Assembly (NCBI GenBank): GCA_021083345.1
Contig: JAJGRE010000007.1
Span: forward strand, 124,001-188,000
Source: Calditrichales bacterium MX18-03
Lineage (GTDB): Bacteria > Bacillota > Clostridia > Lutisporales > Lutisporaceae
DNA length: 64,000 nucleotides
Direction: 5' to 3'
Below the pieces are notes generated by a model. It saw only the letters and a list, made by a program, of their open reading frames with translations. It did not search any database and had not been told where the DNA came from. Below, one piece after another: positions 52,482 through 62,125 of the stretch. Made by a program: the position numbers and the translations under genes. Each line of letters begins with the position of its first letter. The stretch's first letter is position 1.

Positions 52482-55400
52482 TCATATGCGATAATCCTGA
52501 AGCGGTTTCACGTTGATTTCATTTCCTGACCTGACATATTGCAGCCCAGTGAAGAGTGCCTGCGCCGTATCCAGCGAGGTCAGGCAGATTACCTTGCTTT
52601 CAACCGCTGCTCTTCTGACATTGAAATAGTCGCTGCCGCAGCTCAGCACCAGCTTAAAACGCTTTTTCTTGATATCGTGCAGAAGCGATGCCGCGTTATC
52701 GCCTTCCCCATCCTTGGGATTGCCCATAAAGGTGAGCTGATAGCCCATAGAGGTCAACCGATCCAATACCTCGCTCCACTTGCCGCTTTCCTTTTCCGGC
52801 ACCGCTACCAGCGCTTCACCACTGGCTGCAGCAAAGCTGCCTGTTGCCATAAAAGCCTTCACCAGTGCCGCTTCATAGACCGCATCCACGCCCATGACCT
52901 CACCGGTGGACTTCATTTCCGGGCCCAGGAGGCTATCCAGCGCCGGGATCTTTTCAAAAGAGAACGCCGGTGCTTTGACTGCGTAGATACCCTTGACCTG
53001 GCGGTATTTGTCCCCGTAGGACATATCTGCCAGCTTCTCTCCCAACATGATGCGGGTTGCGATGTCCACCATGGGGATTCCGGTCACCTTGCTGATGATA
53101 GGCACGGTACGTGATGCTCTGGGATTGGCTTCGATCACATATACCTCTCCATCTTTCAGGGCATACTGGATGTTGATCAGGCCTTTTGCTTTGAGCCCCA
53201 GTGCAATCTTTTCAGTGATTTCCACGATTTTCCCTATTTCGGCTTCCCCGATGGAAATGGAGGGAAATACCGACATGCTGTCACCTGAATGGATGCCGGT
53301 GCGCTCAATATGCTGCATGATCCCGGGGATGAAGATCCTCTCCCCGTCACACAGCGCATCCACCTCTGCTTCAACGCCCTCCACGTATTTGTCGATCAGT
53401 AGGGGCTGATCCTCGGACATCTGCACGCCATGCAGGTACTCTATCAACTCTGCGGTATTTTCGATCAGCCGCATAGATTGACCTCCGATGACGTAGGAGG
53501 GCCTTACCAGCACCGGATACCCCAGCGCCACGGCGCCTTCCAGGGCGGCTTCCGGCTTAACGGCGCTGATGCCTTCCGGCCGCTTAATGCCCAGGCGGTT
53601 CAGCAGTGCATCGAATTTCTTCCTGTCCTCCGCTGCATCAATGGCACTGAAGTCGCTGCCCAAAATGTTGATATCGTATTTTGACAGCTCCTTCACGGCA
53701 TTGATGGCTGTCTGACCGCCGAACTGTGCAATGATGCCCAGTGGCTTTTCCCGTTCCACAACGTTCAGTATATCTTCTATATAGATCGGCTCAAAATACA
53801 GCCTGTCGGAGGTATCGTAGTCCGTACTCACCGTCTCGGGATTGTTGTTGATGATGATGGATTTGTAACCCAGCTTCTTGATTGCAAAGGATGAATGCAC
53901 GGCGCAGTAATCGAACTCGATCCCCTGCCCGATCCGGATGGAACCGGAGCCAAGCACTACAATATTCTTTTCCTGGCAGGGTTCCACCTCATCCTCTTGG
54001 TCGTAGGTGGAGTAGTAATACGCCGTACTGGCCTCAAACTCCGCCGCGCAGGTATCTACCGTCTTGCAGCTGGGCTGGATGCCAAGATAGCGCCTGTCTC
54101 CGCGGACCTCCTTTTCGTCATGTCCCGTCAGAGCCGCTATTTCCCTGTCGCTGTAGCCCATTTCCTTGGCTTCCCGCAGCAGCTCGGCTCCCAGTATCCC
54201 CTTGCACCGCACCAGCTTCTTTTCCAGAGCGATGATGTTTTGCACCTTTTTGACGAACCAGATATTGATGCCCGATACCTCAGACAGCTGCTCGGCGTCG
54301 ATTTCCCTCCGCAGTGCCTCGCTAAGGGCCCATAATCGGAGATCGTCCGGATATTTGAGCATGGTCAGCAGCTGATCGTCTGTCTTGTCCTTAAGCGCTT
54401 TCATATAGAGTCCCACCGGACCGATTTCCAGTGACCGCACCGCTTTCATAAGCGCTGCTTCAAAGCTTCTGTCGATGGTCATGACCTCGCCGGTAGCTTT
54501 CATCTGGGTTGTCAGCCTTCTGTCCGATGTCTTGAACTTGTCGAAGGGCCAGCGAGGGATTTTGACCACTACATAGTCCAGTGTGGGTTCAAAGCAAGCC
54601 GTGGTGCTCTGCGTGATGGGATTCTTGATCTCATCCAGGGTGTAGCCGATGGCTATCTTGGCTGCAATCCGCGCGATGGGATAACCTGCCGCCTTGGAAG
54701 CCAGTGCAGAGGAGCGGCTGACGCGGGGGTTGACCTCGATAATATAGTATTTCATGCTGCCGGTATCCAGCGCAAACTGGATGTTGCAGCCGCCTTCGAT
54801 CTTCAGACTCCGGATGATCTTGATGGCTGCCGTGCGCAGCATCTGGTATTCTTTATCCGTCAAGGTCTGGGAGGGAACCACCACGATGCTGTCGCCCGTA
54901 TGGACGCCCACCGGATCCATGTTTTCCATATTGCAGATAGTGATGCAGTTGTCGTTCTTATCCCGCATGACCTCGTATTCGATTTCCTTCCAGCCAAGCA
55001 GGCTCTGCTCGATCAGTACCTGGCCGGCTACACTGTAGCTCAGCCCCTTCTCGGCAATCTGCACCAGCTCCTCTTCATTATAAGCGACGCCGCCGCCGCT
55101 TCCGCCCAGAGTAAAAGCAGGTCTCACAACAAGGGGAAAACCTGCTTTCCGGGAAAAGGCCACTGCTTCTTCCACCTTGGTGGCAATAATACTTTCCGCC
55201 ACCGGCTCTCCGATTTTGAGCATCATGTCCTTGAACAATTCTCTGTCCTCAGAGGTCTTTATGGTCTCCACTTCGGTGCCGATCAGCTTGACGCCGTGCT
55301 TTTTCAGAATACCGCATTCCGCCAGGGCTACCGACAGGTTCAACCCTGTCTGTCCCCCCAGTGTGGGCAGCAGTGAGTCAGGTTTTTCTATTTCAATTAT

Positions 55401-55628
55401 TTTCTCCAATATTTCCACTGTCAGCGGCTCGATATAGACTCTATCCGCTGTCTGCTCATCGGTCATGATGGTTGCCGGGTTGGAATTCACCAGCACCACC
55501 TCCAGCTTATCCTCCTTCAAGGCGCGGCAGGCCTGAGTGCCTGCGTAGTCAAACTCGGCGGCCTGACCGATGGTGATGGGACCGGAGCCAATTACCAATA
55601 CTTTTTTAATGCTTTTATCCAACGGCAT
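52482..55628 (-). CDS. carB: Carbamoyl-phosphate synthase large subunit
   Basis: Makes carbamoyl phosphate from bicarbonate, ATP and ammonia from CarA. 1048 residues with two ATP-grasp halves (about 1-400 and 550-930). Each half starts with an LVIGSGPITIGQ / VVLGSGSIRIGQG motif. The C-terminal MGS-like regulatory domain (about 930-1048) is normal. The gene starts 13 bases after carA. Presence in the argC2 operon points to arginine rather than pyrimidine use. Confidence 0.98.
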   Translation of the reverse strand: MPLDKSIKKVLVIGSGPITIGQAAEFDYAGTQACRALKEDKLEVVLVNSNPATIMTDEQTADRVYIEPLTVEILEKIIEIEKPDSLLPTLGGQTGLNLSVALAECGILKKHGVKLIGTEVETIKTSEDRELFKDMMLKIGEPVAESIIATKVEEAVAFSRKAGFPLVVRPAFTLGGSGGGVAYNEEELVQIAEKGLSYSVAGQVLIEQSLLGWKEIEYEVMRDKNDNCITICNMENMDPVGVHTGDSIVVVPSQTLTDKEYQMLRTAAIKIIRSLKIEGGCNIQFALDTGSMKYYIIEVNPRVSRSSALASKAAGYPIARIAAKIAIGYTLDEIKNPITQSTTACFEPTLDYVVVKIPRWPFDKFKTSDRRLTTQMKATGEVMTIDRSFEAALMKAVRSLEIGPVGLYMKALKDKTDDQLLTMLKYPDDLRLWALSEALRREIDAEQLSEVSGINIWFVKKVQNIIALEKKLVRCKGILGAELLREAKEMGYSDREIAALTGHDEKEVRGDRRYLGIQPSCKTVDTCAAEFEASTAYYYSTYDQEDEVEPCQEKNIVVLGSGSIRIGQGIEFDYCAVHSSFAIKKLGYKSIIINNNPETVSTDYDTSDRLYFEPIYIEDILNVVEREKPLGIIAQFGGQTAINAVKELSKYDINILGSDFSAIDAAEDRKKFDALLNRLGIKRPEGISAVKPEAALEGAVALGYPVLVRPSYVIGGQSMRLIENTAELIEYLHGVQMSEDQPLLIDKYVEGVEAEVDALCDGERIFIPGIMQHIERTGIHSGDSMSVFPSISIGEAEIGKIVEITEKIALGLKAKGLINIQYALKDGEVYVIEANPRASRTVPIISKVTGIPMVDIATRIMLGEKLADMSYGDKYRQVKGIYAVKAPAFSFEKIPALDSLLGPEMKSTGEVMGVDAVYEAALVKAFMATGSFAAASGEALVAVPEKESGKWSEVLDRLTSMGYQLTFMGNPKDGEGDNAASLLHDIKKKRFKLVLSCGSDYFNVRRAAVESKVICLTSLDTAQALFTGLQYVRSGNEINVKPLQDYRI

Positions 55629-55641
55629 TCGAATACCCTCC

Positions 55642-56724
55642 CTATGCTGACATACAATAGCTCATACTCTGTAGAAACTGCTCAAACAAATATCTTGAAT
55701 CCTGCGGACCGGGTGCGGCTTCCGGATGATACTGCACCGAGAAAACCGGCAGATGCTTGTGGCAGATGCCTTCTATGGTCTGGTCATTGATATTGATGTG
55801 TGTCACTTCCACATCTGCTTTCCCCAGGCTGTTGGAGTCAATGGCATAGCCGTGGTTCTGCGAGGTGATATAGACCCGGTTGTTGCGGAGGTCCTTCACG
55901 GGATGGTTGGCGCCCCTGTGACCGAAAAGCAGTTTGTAAGTGCGGCCGCCGAAGGCAAGTCCAAGGATCTGGTGTCCCAGGCAGATGCCGAATACCGGCT
56001 TGGTCTGCATCAGAGTTTTGACTGTGGGCAGAATGGGACTGAAGCTTTCAGGGTTTCCGGGTCCGTTGGACAGCAGGACGCCGTCGCAGCCCGTGGCCAT
56101 GATGTCCTTTAAGCTGCTCATACCCGGCAGTACGTAGACATCACAACCCATATCCGTCAAATACCGAAGGATGTTCTCCTTGATGCCGAAGTCCAGCACT
56201 GCCACCTTGGGTCCCCTGCCCGGTATATGGTACGGCTTCTCGGTACCTGCTCCGAAGGGGGACGCGATTTCCTCATAGCTGGTGGCCATGGCTTTTTGGG
56301 CAAGCATGTCGATCTGATCTGTCTGGTTGGATATGACGCCCATCATAGCGCCCTTGTTGCGGATATGCTTTGTCAGCGCCCTGGTATCCAGCCCGCAGAT
56401 TCCCGGGATGTTGTTCTTCTTCAAATAGTTGTCCAAGGTATCGGTATGCTTCCAGCTTCCCGAGATGGGGCTGTATTCTTTTACGACCAGGCCTTTTACC
56501 CGGACCTTGCAGGACTCTACGTCCTCCTCGTTGATGCCGTAGTTCCCGATCAGCGGGTAGGTCATCACAACGATTTGGCCCGTATAGGAAGGATCGGTCA
56601 GTATTTCCTGATATCCCGTCATGCCGGTGTTGAAAACCACCTCTCCGGTACCCTCAAACCCGCTTCCGAAGGACTTGCCGTAGAAGCATTTGCCGTCCGC
56701 CAACACTAAAACTGCTTTCTCCAT
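55642..56724 (-). CDS. carA: Carbamoyl-phosphate synthase small subunit
   Basis: Glutaminase subunit, 360 residues. N-terminal domain with GEVVFNTGMTGYQEILTDPSY; class I amidotransferase domain with the nucleophile in FGICLGHQILG (about residue 245) and the His/Glu pair in QYHPEAAPGP. Normal length. GAGGAG precedes the ATG. Confidence 0.98.
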   Translation of the reverse strand: MEKAVLVLADGKCFYGKSFGSGFEGTGEVVFNTGMTGYQEILTDPSYTGQIVVMTYPLIGNYGINEEDVESCKVRVKGLVVKEYSPISGSWKHTDTLDNYLKKNNIPGICGLDTRALTKHIRNKGAMMGVISNQTDQIDMLAQKAMATSYEEIASPFGAGTEKPYHIPGRGPKVAVLDFGIKENILRYLTDMGCDVYVLPGMSSLKDIMATGCDGVLLSNGPGNPESFSPILPTVKTLMQTKPVFGICLGHQILGLAFGGRTYKLLFGHRGANHPVKDLRNNRVYITSQNHGYAIDSNSLGKADVEVTHININDQTIEGICHKHLPVFSVQYHPEAAPGPQDSRYLFEQFLQSMSYCMSA

Positions 56725-56750
56725 AAATTTCTCCTCCTAAATTATATTGA

Positions 56751-56786
56751 AGCCCAACTTCAGTCACGCATTTCTAAAGTTGGGCT
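56751..56786 (-). other. Stem-loop between the argC paralog and carA
   Basis: AGCCCAACTT and AAGTTGGGCT pair across 16 bases with no T run after the stem, so it may stabilise the mRNA or set relative expression rather than terminate. Confidence 0.5.
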
Positions 56787-56792
56787 ATGCTT

Positions 56793-57788
56793 CTAAAATA
56801 AAGCTCCCGCGAACTGCAAGCCCAATTTCTCATCCATCCCGTACATCAGGTTCATATTCTGGATGGCCTGCCCTGCAGCTCCCTTGATTAAATTGTCAAT
56901 TGCCGTAACCACAACGATCTTGTTGGTGTGCGGATCGTAGGAAATGCCGATGTCGCAATAATTGGAATGGCTGACTGCCTTGGTCTCCGGCACTTTCCCC
57001 GCATCATAGACCCGGATGAAGGAATTGCTTTCATAAAAAGCCTTGTACAGCCCGGTCAGTTCGCTGGCGTCCGTCTCCTCCAGCGGGGTTGCATAGATGG
57101 TTGTCAGGATGCCTTTGTTCATGGGAACAATATAGGGGGTATACGTGACGGCGATCTCTTCCCCGAAAAGCTTGTGCACCTGACCCTCAATTTCATTGGA
57201 ATAGGTGCTGTTGCCCAAGGTATAGGCCTTCACGTTCTCTCTGCTTCCCATAAAGCTGTCAAGCAGCTTGTCGTTTTTCGAAAGGCTGGAAATACCCGAT
57301 TTGGAATCGATGATGATGGATTTGGCATCGATCCGCTTCCCGGAAATGAGGGGTGCCAGGCCCAGCATGGCTCCGGTGCAGTAGCTGCTCGGATTGGACA
57401 CAACCTCAGCATGCTTGATCTGTGCTTTGTTCAGCTCAGGCAAGCCATATACCGTTTTCCCAAAGCTGCTGCAAGCAATGGTCTCAAGCATGGCATCCGA
57501 ATCCATGCTGATGTCGATGATCTTCTTTCCTTGCTTCAGGGCTTCGGTATAAATATTAGCTGAATCCTTCTTTGGTATGCCGTTGAAAATCACGTCCGCT
57601 TTTTCTATGGCGTCAAACATGCTCCAGCCGCCCGCCTTATCCTGCACAGCACCGCCCAGGGTCTTCCTGTCATGCAGCTGCGCCATATCGATATAGGTGC
57701 TGATCTGTGCTGCCGGATGCGCCGCTATAAGCTTGGAGAGAACATGCCCTACATAGCCGTATGCTCCGATAATACTAACCCAAACCAT
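56793..57788 (-). CDS. ArgC paralog lacking catalytic Cys and His
   Basis: A 331-residue protein homologous end to end to N-acetyl-gamma-glutamyl-phosphate reductase: GAYGYVGHVL, VYGLPELN, IDSKSGIS, VPMNKGILTTIYA, SNYCDIGI and NLIKGAAGQAIQNMNLMYGM all align with ArgC at 43495. However, the catalytic Cys site NPGCYPT reads NPSSYCT (Ser135, with a Cys two residues on) and the ASHRHTPEIE site reads GNSTYSNEIE, with both His lost. Usual AGPR chemistry is unlikely. The ATG at 57788 follows AGGAG. It heads an operon with carA and carB, behind a TGCAT..ATGCA box. Confidence 0.9.
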   Translation of the reverse strand: MVWVSIIGAYGYVGHVLSKLIAAHPAAQISTYIDMAQLHDRKTLGGAVQDKAGGWSMFDAIEKADVIFNGIPKKDSANIYTEALKQGKKIIDISMDSDAMLETIACSSFGKTVYGLPELNKAQIKHAEVVSNPSSYCTGAMLGLAPLISGKRIDAKSIIIDSKSGISSLSKNDKLLDSFMGSRENVKAYTLGNSTYSNEIEGQVHKLFGEEIAVTYTPYIVPMNKGILTTIYATPLEETDASELTGLYKAFYESNSFIRVYDAGKVPETKAVSHSNYCDIGISYDPHTNKIVVVTAIDNLIKGAAGQAIQNMNLMYGMDEKLGLQFAGALF

Positions 57789-57853
57789 CACGATTCTCCT
57801 TTCTATATAAGGCCGCTTCTGCATGCCTCATATCAGAATTTTTATGCTACCAA

Positions 57854-57869
57854 ATGCATGTTTATGCAT
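57854..57869 (-). promoter_or_regulatory. ARG-box-like palindrome before argC2-carAB
   Basis: ATGCAT-GTTT-ATGCAT, a perfect palindrome with a four-base centre. On the minus strand a possible promoter reads ATGCAT, 17 bases, CATAAA, putting the box over the -35. It resembles the sites at 43433 and 60609. Confidence 0.6.
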
Positions 57870-57932
57870 TGAAGGCTAAAAAAATTTACGTCCCGCCCAG
57901 CTGCAAATTTACATTATTGCGATTATATTATA

Positions 57933-59312
57933 TTATTCCATCTGATGCAAGTACTTTTTTCCTTTTTCTATTTCAGCCAAAACACGGCTTTTGGCCGGTC
58001 CGCCGGCAATGCTTCTTCTCTCTACACAGTTTTCCAGTGCAATATAGTCATAGATATCCGGCTCAAAAACCTCGGAAAACTTCTTGAACTCCTCAGGACT
58101 CAGTTCATCCAATTCCTTATTCTCAAGGATACAGTAGCTGACCATTCTGCCTGAAATCTCATGGGCGCTTCTGAAGGGCACACCCTTTGCAGCCAGATAG
58201 TCGGCAGCATCGGTGGCATTGAGGAACCCGCCTTTCAGGTTCTGACGGATTTGTTCCTTTTTGACCTTCATGGTCAGAAACATGGGGACAAAGGCTTCCA
58301 TACAGGCCTTTACCGTATCACCGGCATCAAAGACCGCTTCCTTATCCTCCTGCATATCCTTGTTGTAGGCCAGCGGCAACCCCTTCATCACGGTCAGGAG
58401 TGCCATCAAATCGCCGTATACCCTGCCTGTTTTTCCCCTGATCAGCTCCGCCACATCGGGATTCTTCTTCTGTGGCATGATGCTGCTGCCTGTGCTGTAG
58501 GCATCGTCCATTTCAATGTAGCCGAATTCACTGGTATTCCAGATAATGATTTCTTCACAGAACCGGCTCATATGCATCATGAAGATGGCACAACAGCTGA
58601 TGAACTCCACCGCGAAGTCACGGTCTGACACACCATCCATGGAGTTGGCTGAGACGGCGGAAAAACCAAGGGCCTTGGCAACCATATCACGGTTCAGGGG
58701 ATAGGTGGTGCCCGCCAATGCACAGCTGCCCAGGGTCATCAGGTCGACCCTGCCAAGGCAGTCGGAAAAACGTGCCGCATCCCGTTTGAACATTTCGAAG
58801 TAAGCCATGAAATGGTGTCCCATGGTCACCGGCTGTGCCTTCTGCAGGTGGGTGTAACCCGGCATAATGGTTTCCACGTTTTCTTCCGCTTTATCCAATA
58901 ATGCCTTCAGCAGCAGCTTCAACATGCCCTGAATGGTGTGGATATCCTGCTTCAGGTACAGCCGCAGGTCCAGGTTGACCTGGTCGTTCCTGCTCCTTGC
59001 CGTATGCAGCTTTTTGCCGGTATCCCCGATCTTTGCGATCAGGAGGCTTTCGATATTCATGTGAATATCTTCAGCCTCCACAGAAAACTCGGCTTTACCG
59101 GCTTCGATATCCGCCAGGATCTCATCCAGGCCGTTTATGATGGCTTCAGCTTCTCCGGCGGCGATGATTCCGCATGACCCCAGCATGGCTGCGTGGGCTT
59201 TGCTTCCTTCGATGTCCTGCCGGTACATCCTGCTGTCTATGGCAATGGAAGCATTGAAATCATCCACTGCCTTCGCCGTATTTTTATCGAATCTTCCGCC
59301 CCAAAGCTTCAT
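57933..59312 (-). CDS. argH: Argininosuccinate lyase
   Basis: Splits argininosuccinate to arginine and fumarate. 459 residues of the fumarase/aspartase fold. The signature SSIMPQKKNPDVAEL (about 276-290) is intact; TARSRNDQVNLDLRLYL, YTHLQKAQPVTMGHH and AGTTYPLNRD complete the three conserved regions. It follows argG after two bases. Confidence 0.97.
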   Translation of the reverse strand: MKLWGGRFDKNTAKAVDDFNASIAIDSRMYRQDIEGSKAHAAMLGSCGIIAAGEAEAIINGLDEILADIEAGKAEFSVEAEDIHMNIESLLIAKIGDTGKKLHTARSRNDQVNLDLRLYLKQDIHTIQGMLKLLLKALLDKAEENVETIMPGYTHLQKAQPVTMGHHFMAYFEMFKRDAARFSDCLGRVDLMTLGSCALAGTTYPLNRDMVAKALGFSAVSANSMDGVSDRDFAVEFISCCAIFMMHMSRFCEEIIIWNTSEFGYIEMDDAYSTGSSIMPQKKNPDVAELIRGKTGRVYGDLMALLTVMKGLPLAYNKDMQEDKEAVFDAGDTVKACMEAFVPMFLTMKVKKEQIRQNLKGGFLNATDAADYLAAKGVPFRSAHEISGRMVSYCILENKELDELSPEEFKKFSEVFEPDIYDYIALENCVERRSIAGGPAKSRVLAEIEKGKKYLHQME

Positions 59313-59314
59313 AA

Positions 59315-60559
59315 TTAAACGATTTTCCTTTCTTCCTTCAGCTTGGCCGCATTCATTTTCATCAGCGCCATAACCTCCAGCGGCAAGCCGAACAGGTTGA
59401 TAAAGCCTTCTGCATCCTTCTGATTATAGATATTATCGACGTTTTCGCCGAAGGTGGCGAAATCCTTGTTGAACAGTGAGTAGGGCGAATCCATTCCCGC
59501 TATGGAGCAGGTGCCCTTATATAGCTTCATTTTGACGGTGCCGGTCACATTCTGCTGTGTGGACTCTACAAAAGCATCCAATGCCTCCTTCAGAGGGCTG
59601 AACCAGAGTCCGTCATATACCAGCTCCGAATACTTGTCGGCTACGATCTGCTTGAACCGCATGGTCATTTTATCCAATGTGATATATTCCAATTCCTTAT
59701 GGGCATTGTACAGGATGGTTCCGCCCGGTGTCTCATAAACGCCCCTGGATTTCATCCCGACCAGTCTGTTTTCCACCATATCGATGATGCCGACGCCATT
59801 TTTGCCGCCGATGTCGTTCAGCTTCTCCAGAAGCTCCATCTGCGGAAGCGCGATACCGTTCAGCATGACGGGAACACCCTTCTCAAACTCGATTTCTATG
59901 ACTTCCGGCGTATCCGGCGCCTTCTCCGGCGGGGTGGTCATCTGATAGATGTCTGTCGGGTGCGGGTTCCAGGTATCCTCAAGGTCAGCGCCCTCATGGC
60001 TCAGGTGCCACAGGTTGCGGTCCATGCTATAGGGTCTTTCCTTGGAAACCGGTACCGGAATATCCCTTGCCATGGCATAGTCGATGGCTTCTTCCCTTGA
60101 CTTGATGTCCCATTCACGCCAGGGTGCGATGACTTTGATCCTGGGATTCAAGGCTTTGATGCCCAGCTCAAAACGCACTTGGTCGTTGCCTTTGCCTGTG
60201 CAGCCGTGGCAGATATATTCTGCGCCTTCCTTCTCGGCAACCTCAACCAGCTTTTTGGCGATCAACGGCCTTGCCATGGAAGTCCCCAGCAGGTATTTGT
60301 CTTCGTATACGGCTCCGGCTTTCAAGGTCGGCATGACGTAATCTTCTACGAACTCTCTTCTTACATCCTCAATATATACCTTTGAAGCACCGGTTCTGAG
60401 TGCCTTATCTCTTACTGTTTTTAGCTCATCCCCCTGGCCGACGTCGACGCAGCATGCGATTACATCCAGGTCGTAGTTCTCTTTAAGCCAGGGAATAATG
60501 ATTGAGGTGTCCAGTCCTCCTGAGTATGCCAGAACGACTTTCTTTTTAAATGGTACCAT
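59315..60559 (-). CDS. argG: Argininosuccinate synthase
   Basis: Joins citrulline and aspartate with ATP. 414 residues. The PP-motif is [12 protein letters not shown] (about 8-19); [15 protein letters not shown] and [15 protein letters not shown] are typical. The ATG at 60559 follows GGGAG. It is the first gene of argG-argH. Confidence 0.98.
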   Translation of the reverse strand: MVPFKKKVVLAYSGGLDTSIIIPWLKENYDLDVIACCVDVGQGDELKTVRDKALRTGASKVYIEDVRREFVEDYVMPTLKAGAVYEDKYLLGTSMARPLIAKKLVEVAEKEGAEYICHGCTGKGNDQVRFELGIKALNPRIKVIAPWREWDIKSREEAIDYAMARDIPVPVSKERPYSMDRNLWHLSHEGADLEDTWNPHPTDIYQMTTPPEKAPDTPEVIEIEFEKGVPVMLNGIALPQMELLEKLNDIGGKNGVGIIDMVENRLVGMKSRGVYETPGGTILYNAHKELEYITLDKMTMRFKQIVADKYSELVYDGLWFSPLKEALDAFVESTQQNVTGTVKMKLYKGTCSIAGMDSPYSLFNKDFATFGENVDNIYNQKDAEGFINLFGLPLEVMALMKMNAAKLKEERKIV

Positions 60560-60593
60560 ACTATCATCTCCCAGTTTTTATATATTGATAATA

Positions 60594-60622
60594 ATTATAA
60601 TAGGATTAGTATATTTATGCAA
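60594..60622 (-). promoter_or_regulatory. Sigma-A promoter of argG with ARG-box-like -35
   Basis: TTGCAT (60622-60617), 17 bases, TATAAT (60599-60594). The -35 lies in TTGCATAAATATAC, matching half of the palindrome at 60736. Confidence 0.8.
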
Positions 60623-60735
60623 GTACATTTTTGAATTTTTATTAATATTTTTTGTATATATTTCATGCATAAACTGTAAATCTCTATTGATACATTGATA
60701 TATCTGGATTGTACGAGCCGCCCACAAATAGAAAA

Positions 60736-60770
60736 ATGCATATTTATACGTTATGCGCATAAATATGCAT
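60736..60770. promoter_or_regulatory. Large ARG-box-like palindrome upstream of argG
   Basis: ATGCATATTTAT and ATAAATATGCAT are perfect 12-bp arms (60736-60747 and 60759-60770) with an 11-base centre that includes the start of a second palindrome, TTATGCGCATAA (60751-60762). This looks like two adjacent ARG boxes for a hexameric repressor. It lies about 120 bases upstream of the argG -35 and just after the MFS stop. Confidence 0.65.
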
Positions 60771-60792
60771 CCTTTATACTTGAATCTTTATA

Positions 60793-61929
60793 TTAATTTT
60801 CTGATAGTTTCGGAATAAAGAAGCCGATGGCTGTGAAAACGGCCAGTATGCCCAGCGAAGCAAAAACCATCCGGACAGATACATCGGAAAGGTGGCCTAC
60901 GATGGGGTTCAATAAGATCCCCATAACCGAGCCCATCCATGAGAAAATAGACAGCAGCGTTGCCCGGTTGGACCGGATGCTTCGATTGAGTATATCCTGG
61001 ATCAAAGGCTGAAGGATGGCCAGACAGCTCAGGATGACCGCCATAGCCGCAATGGTAGGAAAAGGACTGTCCGTATAGGAGAGGATCAGATAAAAAACAC
61101 CCACCGCCAGCGTGGCACCAACCAATACAAACCTTTCACCCAGCCGCTGCGTCAGGATATGGGTCTTGGACGCTGCCATGCGCATCAACTCCAGCGCCGC
61201 AATAATCATCCCGAAATGCACCACATTGATGCCGGCTCTATGGAACTGCAGCTGATTGAGGAATACCATGGCCTGCCCTATGACACCCAATATACCGGAT
61301 AAAATGGCGATATAAACGAGAAACCGCTTCGCCTTCAGCACCACCAGACATTCTCTAAAGCGGCGGATGAAGCCTTCAGCTTCCTTCTGCTCATGAACCG
61401 GCTCTGTGAGGAATAGAGTTAGAATGGCAGCCAGGAGGTAAAAGAAGATTGTCAGTATGACGGTAAGGTCATAGGAGTATGCAGCCATCCAGCTCCCGGT
61501 AACCGATGCAGCTACGAATCCCAATGCCCCCAATGAATAGTACCTGCCGAAAAATTTCTGTGCATTGCGCTGGCCCAGCGATTCATAGATCAGAGCCGAA
61601 TCGCAGCCTGACAGACCAGAGACGGCAATGGCCAGAAGAACCCGCTCCAGGGAAAACATAAGGAAACTGTCTGAAATGAAGAATACCAGCTTGGATAGGA
61701 GAAATACCAGGTTTGCCGCTGCCAGTGTTTTCTTGTAGCCGATCTTGTCGGCCAGCACACCCCAAGGTATCTCAAAAAGAAGGACAGTGACTAGAAAAAT
61801 CGCTTCAATAATGAAAATCTCATTGATGCCGATTCCCCGACTTTGCCTGTAAAGAGTTGCGATAGGTCCATAGAATACAAAGCTTTGCAAAAATGAAATG
61901 CACAGCATGAGGGTCAGGTTTCTTTTCAT
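60793..61929 (-). CDS. MFS transporter
   Basis: A 378-residue major facilitator protein with about twelve helices. Between helices 2 and 3 lies the motif WGVLADKIGYKKTL, the family signature. Length is on the short side. The ATG at 61929 has AGAGG eight bases upstream; the GTG three codons earlier overlaps it. Substrate unknown; the location next to argG-argH is not in itself evidence for arginine export. Confidence 0.9.
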   Translation of the reverse strand: MKRNLTLMLCISFLQSFVFYGPIATLYRQSRGIGINEIFIIEAIFLVTVLLFEIPWGVLADKIGYKKTLAAANLVFLLSKLVFFISDSFLMFSLERVLLAIAVSGLSGCDSALIYESLGQRNAQKFFGRYYSLGALGFVAASVTGSWMAAYSYDLTVILTIFFYLLAAILTLFLTEPVHEQKEAEGFIRRFRECLVVLKAKRFLVYIAILSGILGVIGQAMVFLNQLQFHRAGINVVHFGMIIAALELMRMAASKTHILTQRLGERFVLVGATLAVGVFYLILSYTDSPFPTIAAMAVILSCLAILQPLIQDILNRSIRSNRATLLSIFSWMGSVMGILLNPIVGHLSDVSVRMVFASLGILAVFTAIGFFIPKLSEN

Positions 61930-62125
61930 ATTAAACACCTCTTCAAAATTAAATAACAGTAGAAGGCCAGGTTACAGCAAAGCCGGCAGTGTGCCGCTTG
62001 TGTTCCAAGCCGTTGAAAGCGTTATTCAAATTGATGGGGTATTCAATGCCTCATGTGTGCAACCTCTTGTAATGTATATTTCTTCCTGAATTCTACCATA
62101 TGGAGCAGTCTTTGGCAAGCATATA

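Noticed and set aside
60736-60770. The palindrome after the MFS gene as its terminator
   Set aside because: It is AT-rich with no G/C stem and no T tract, and its core repeats at other arginine promoters, so an operator is the better reading.
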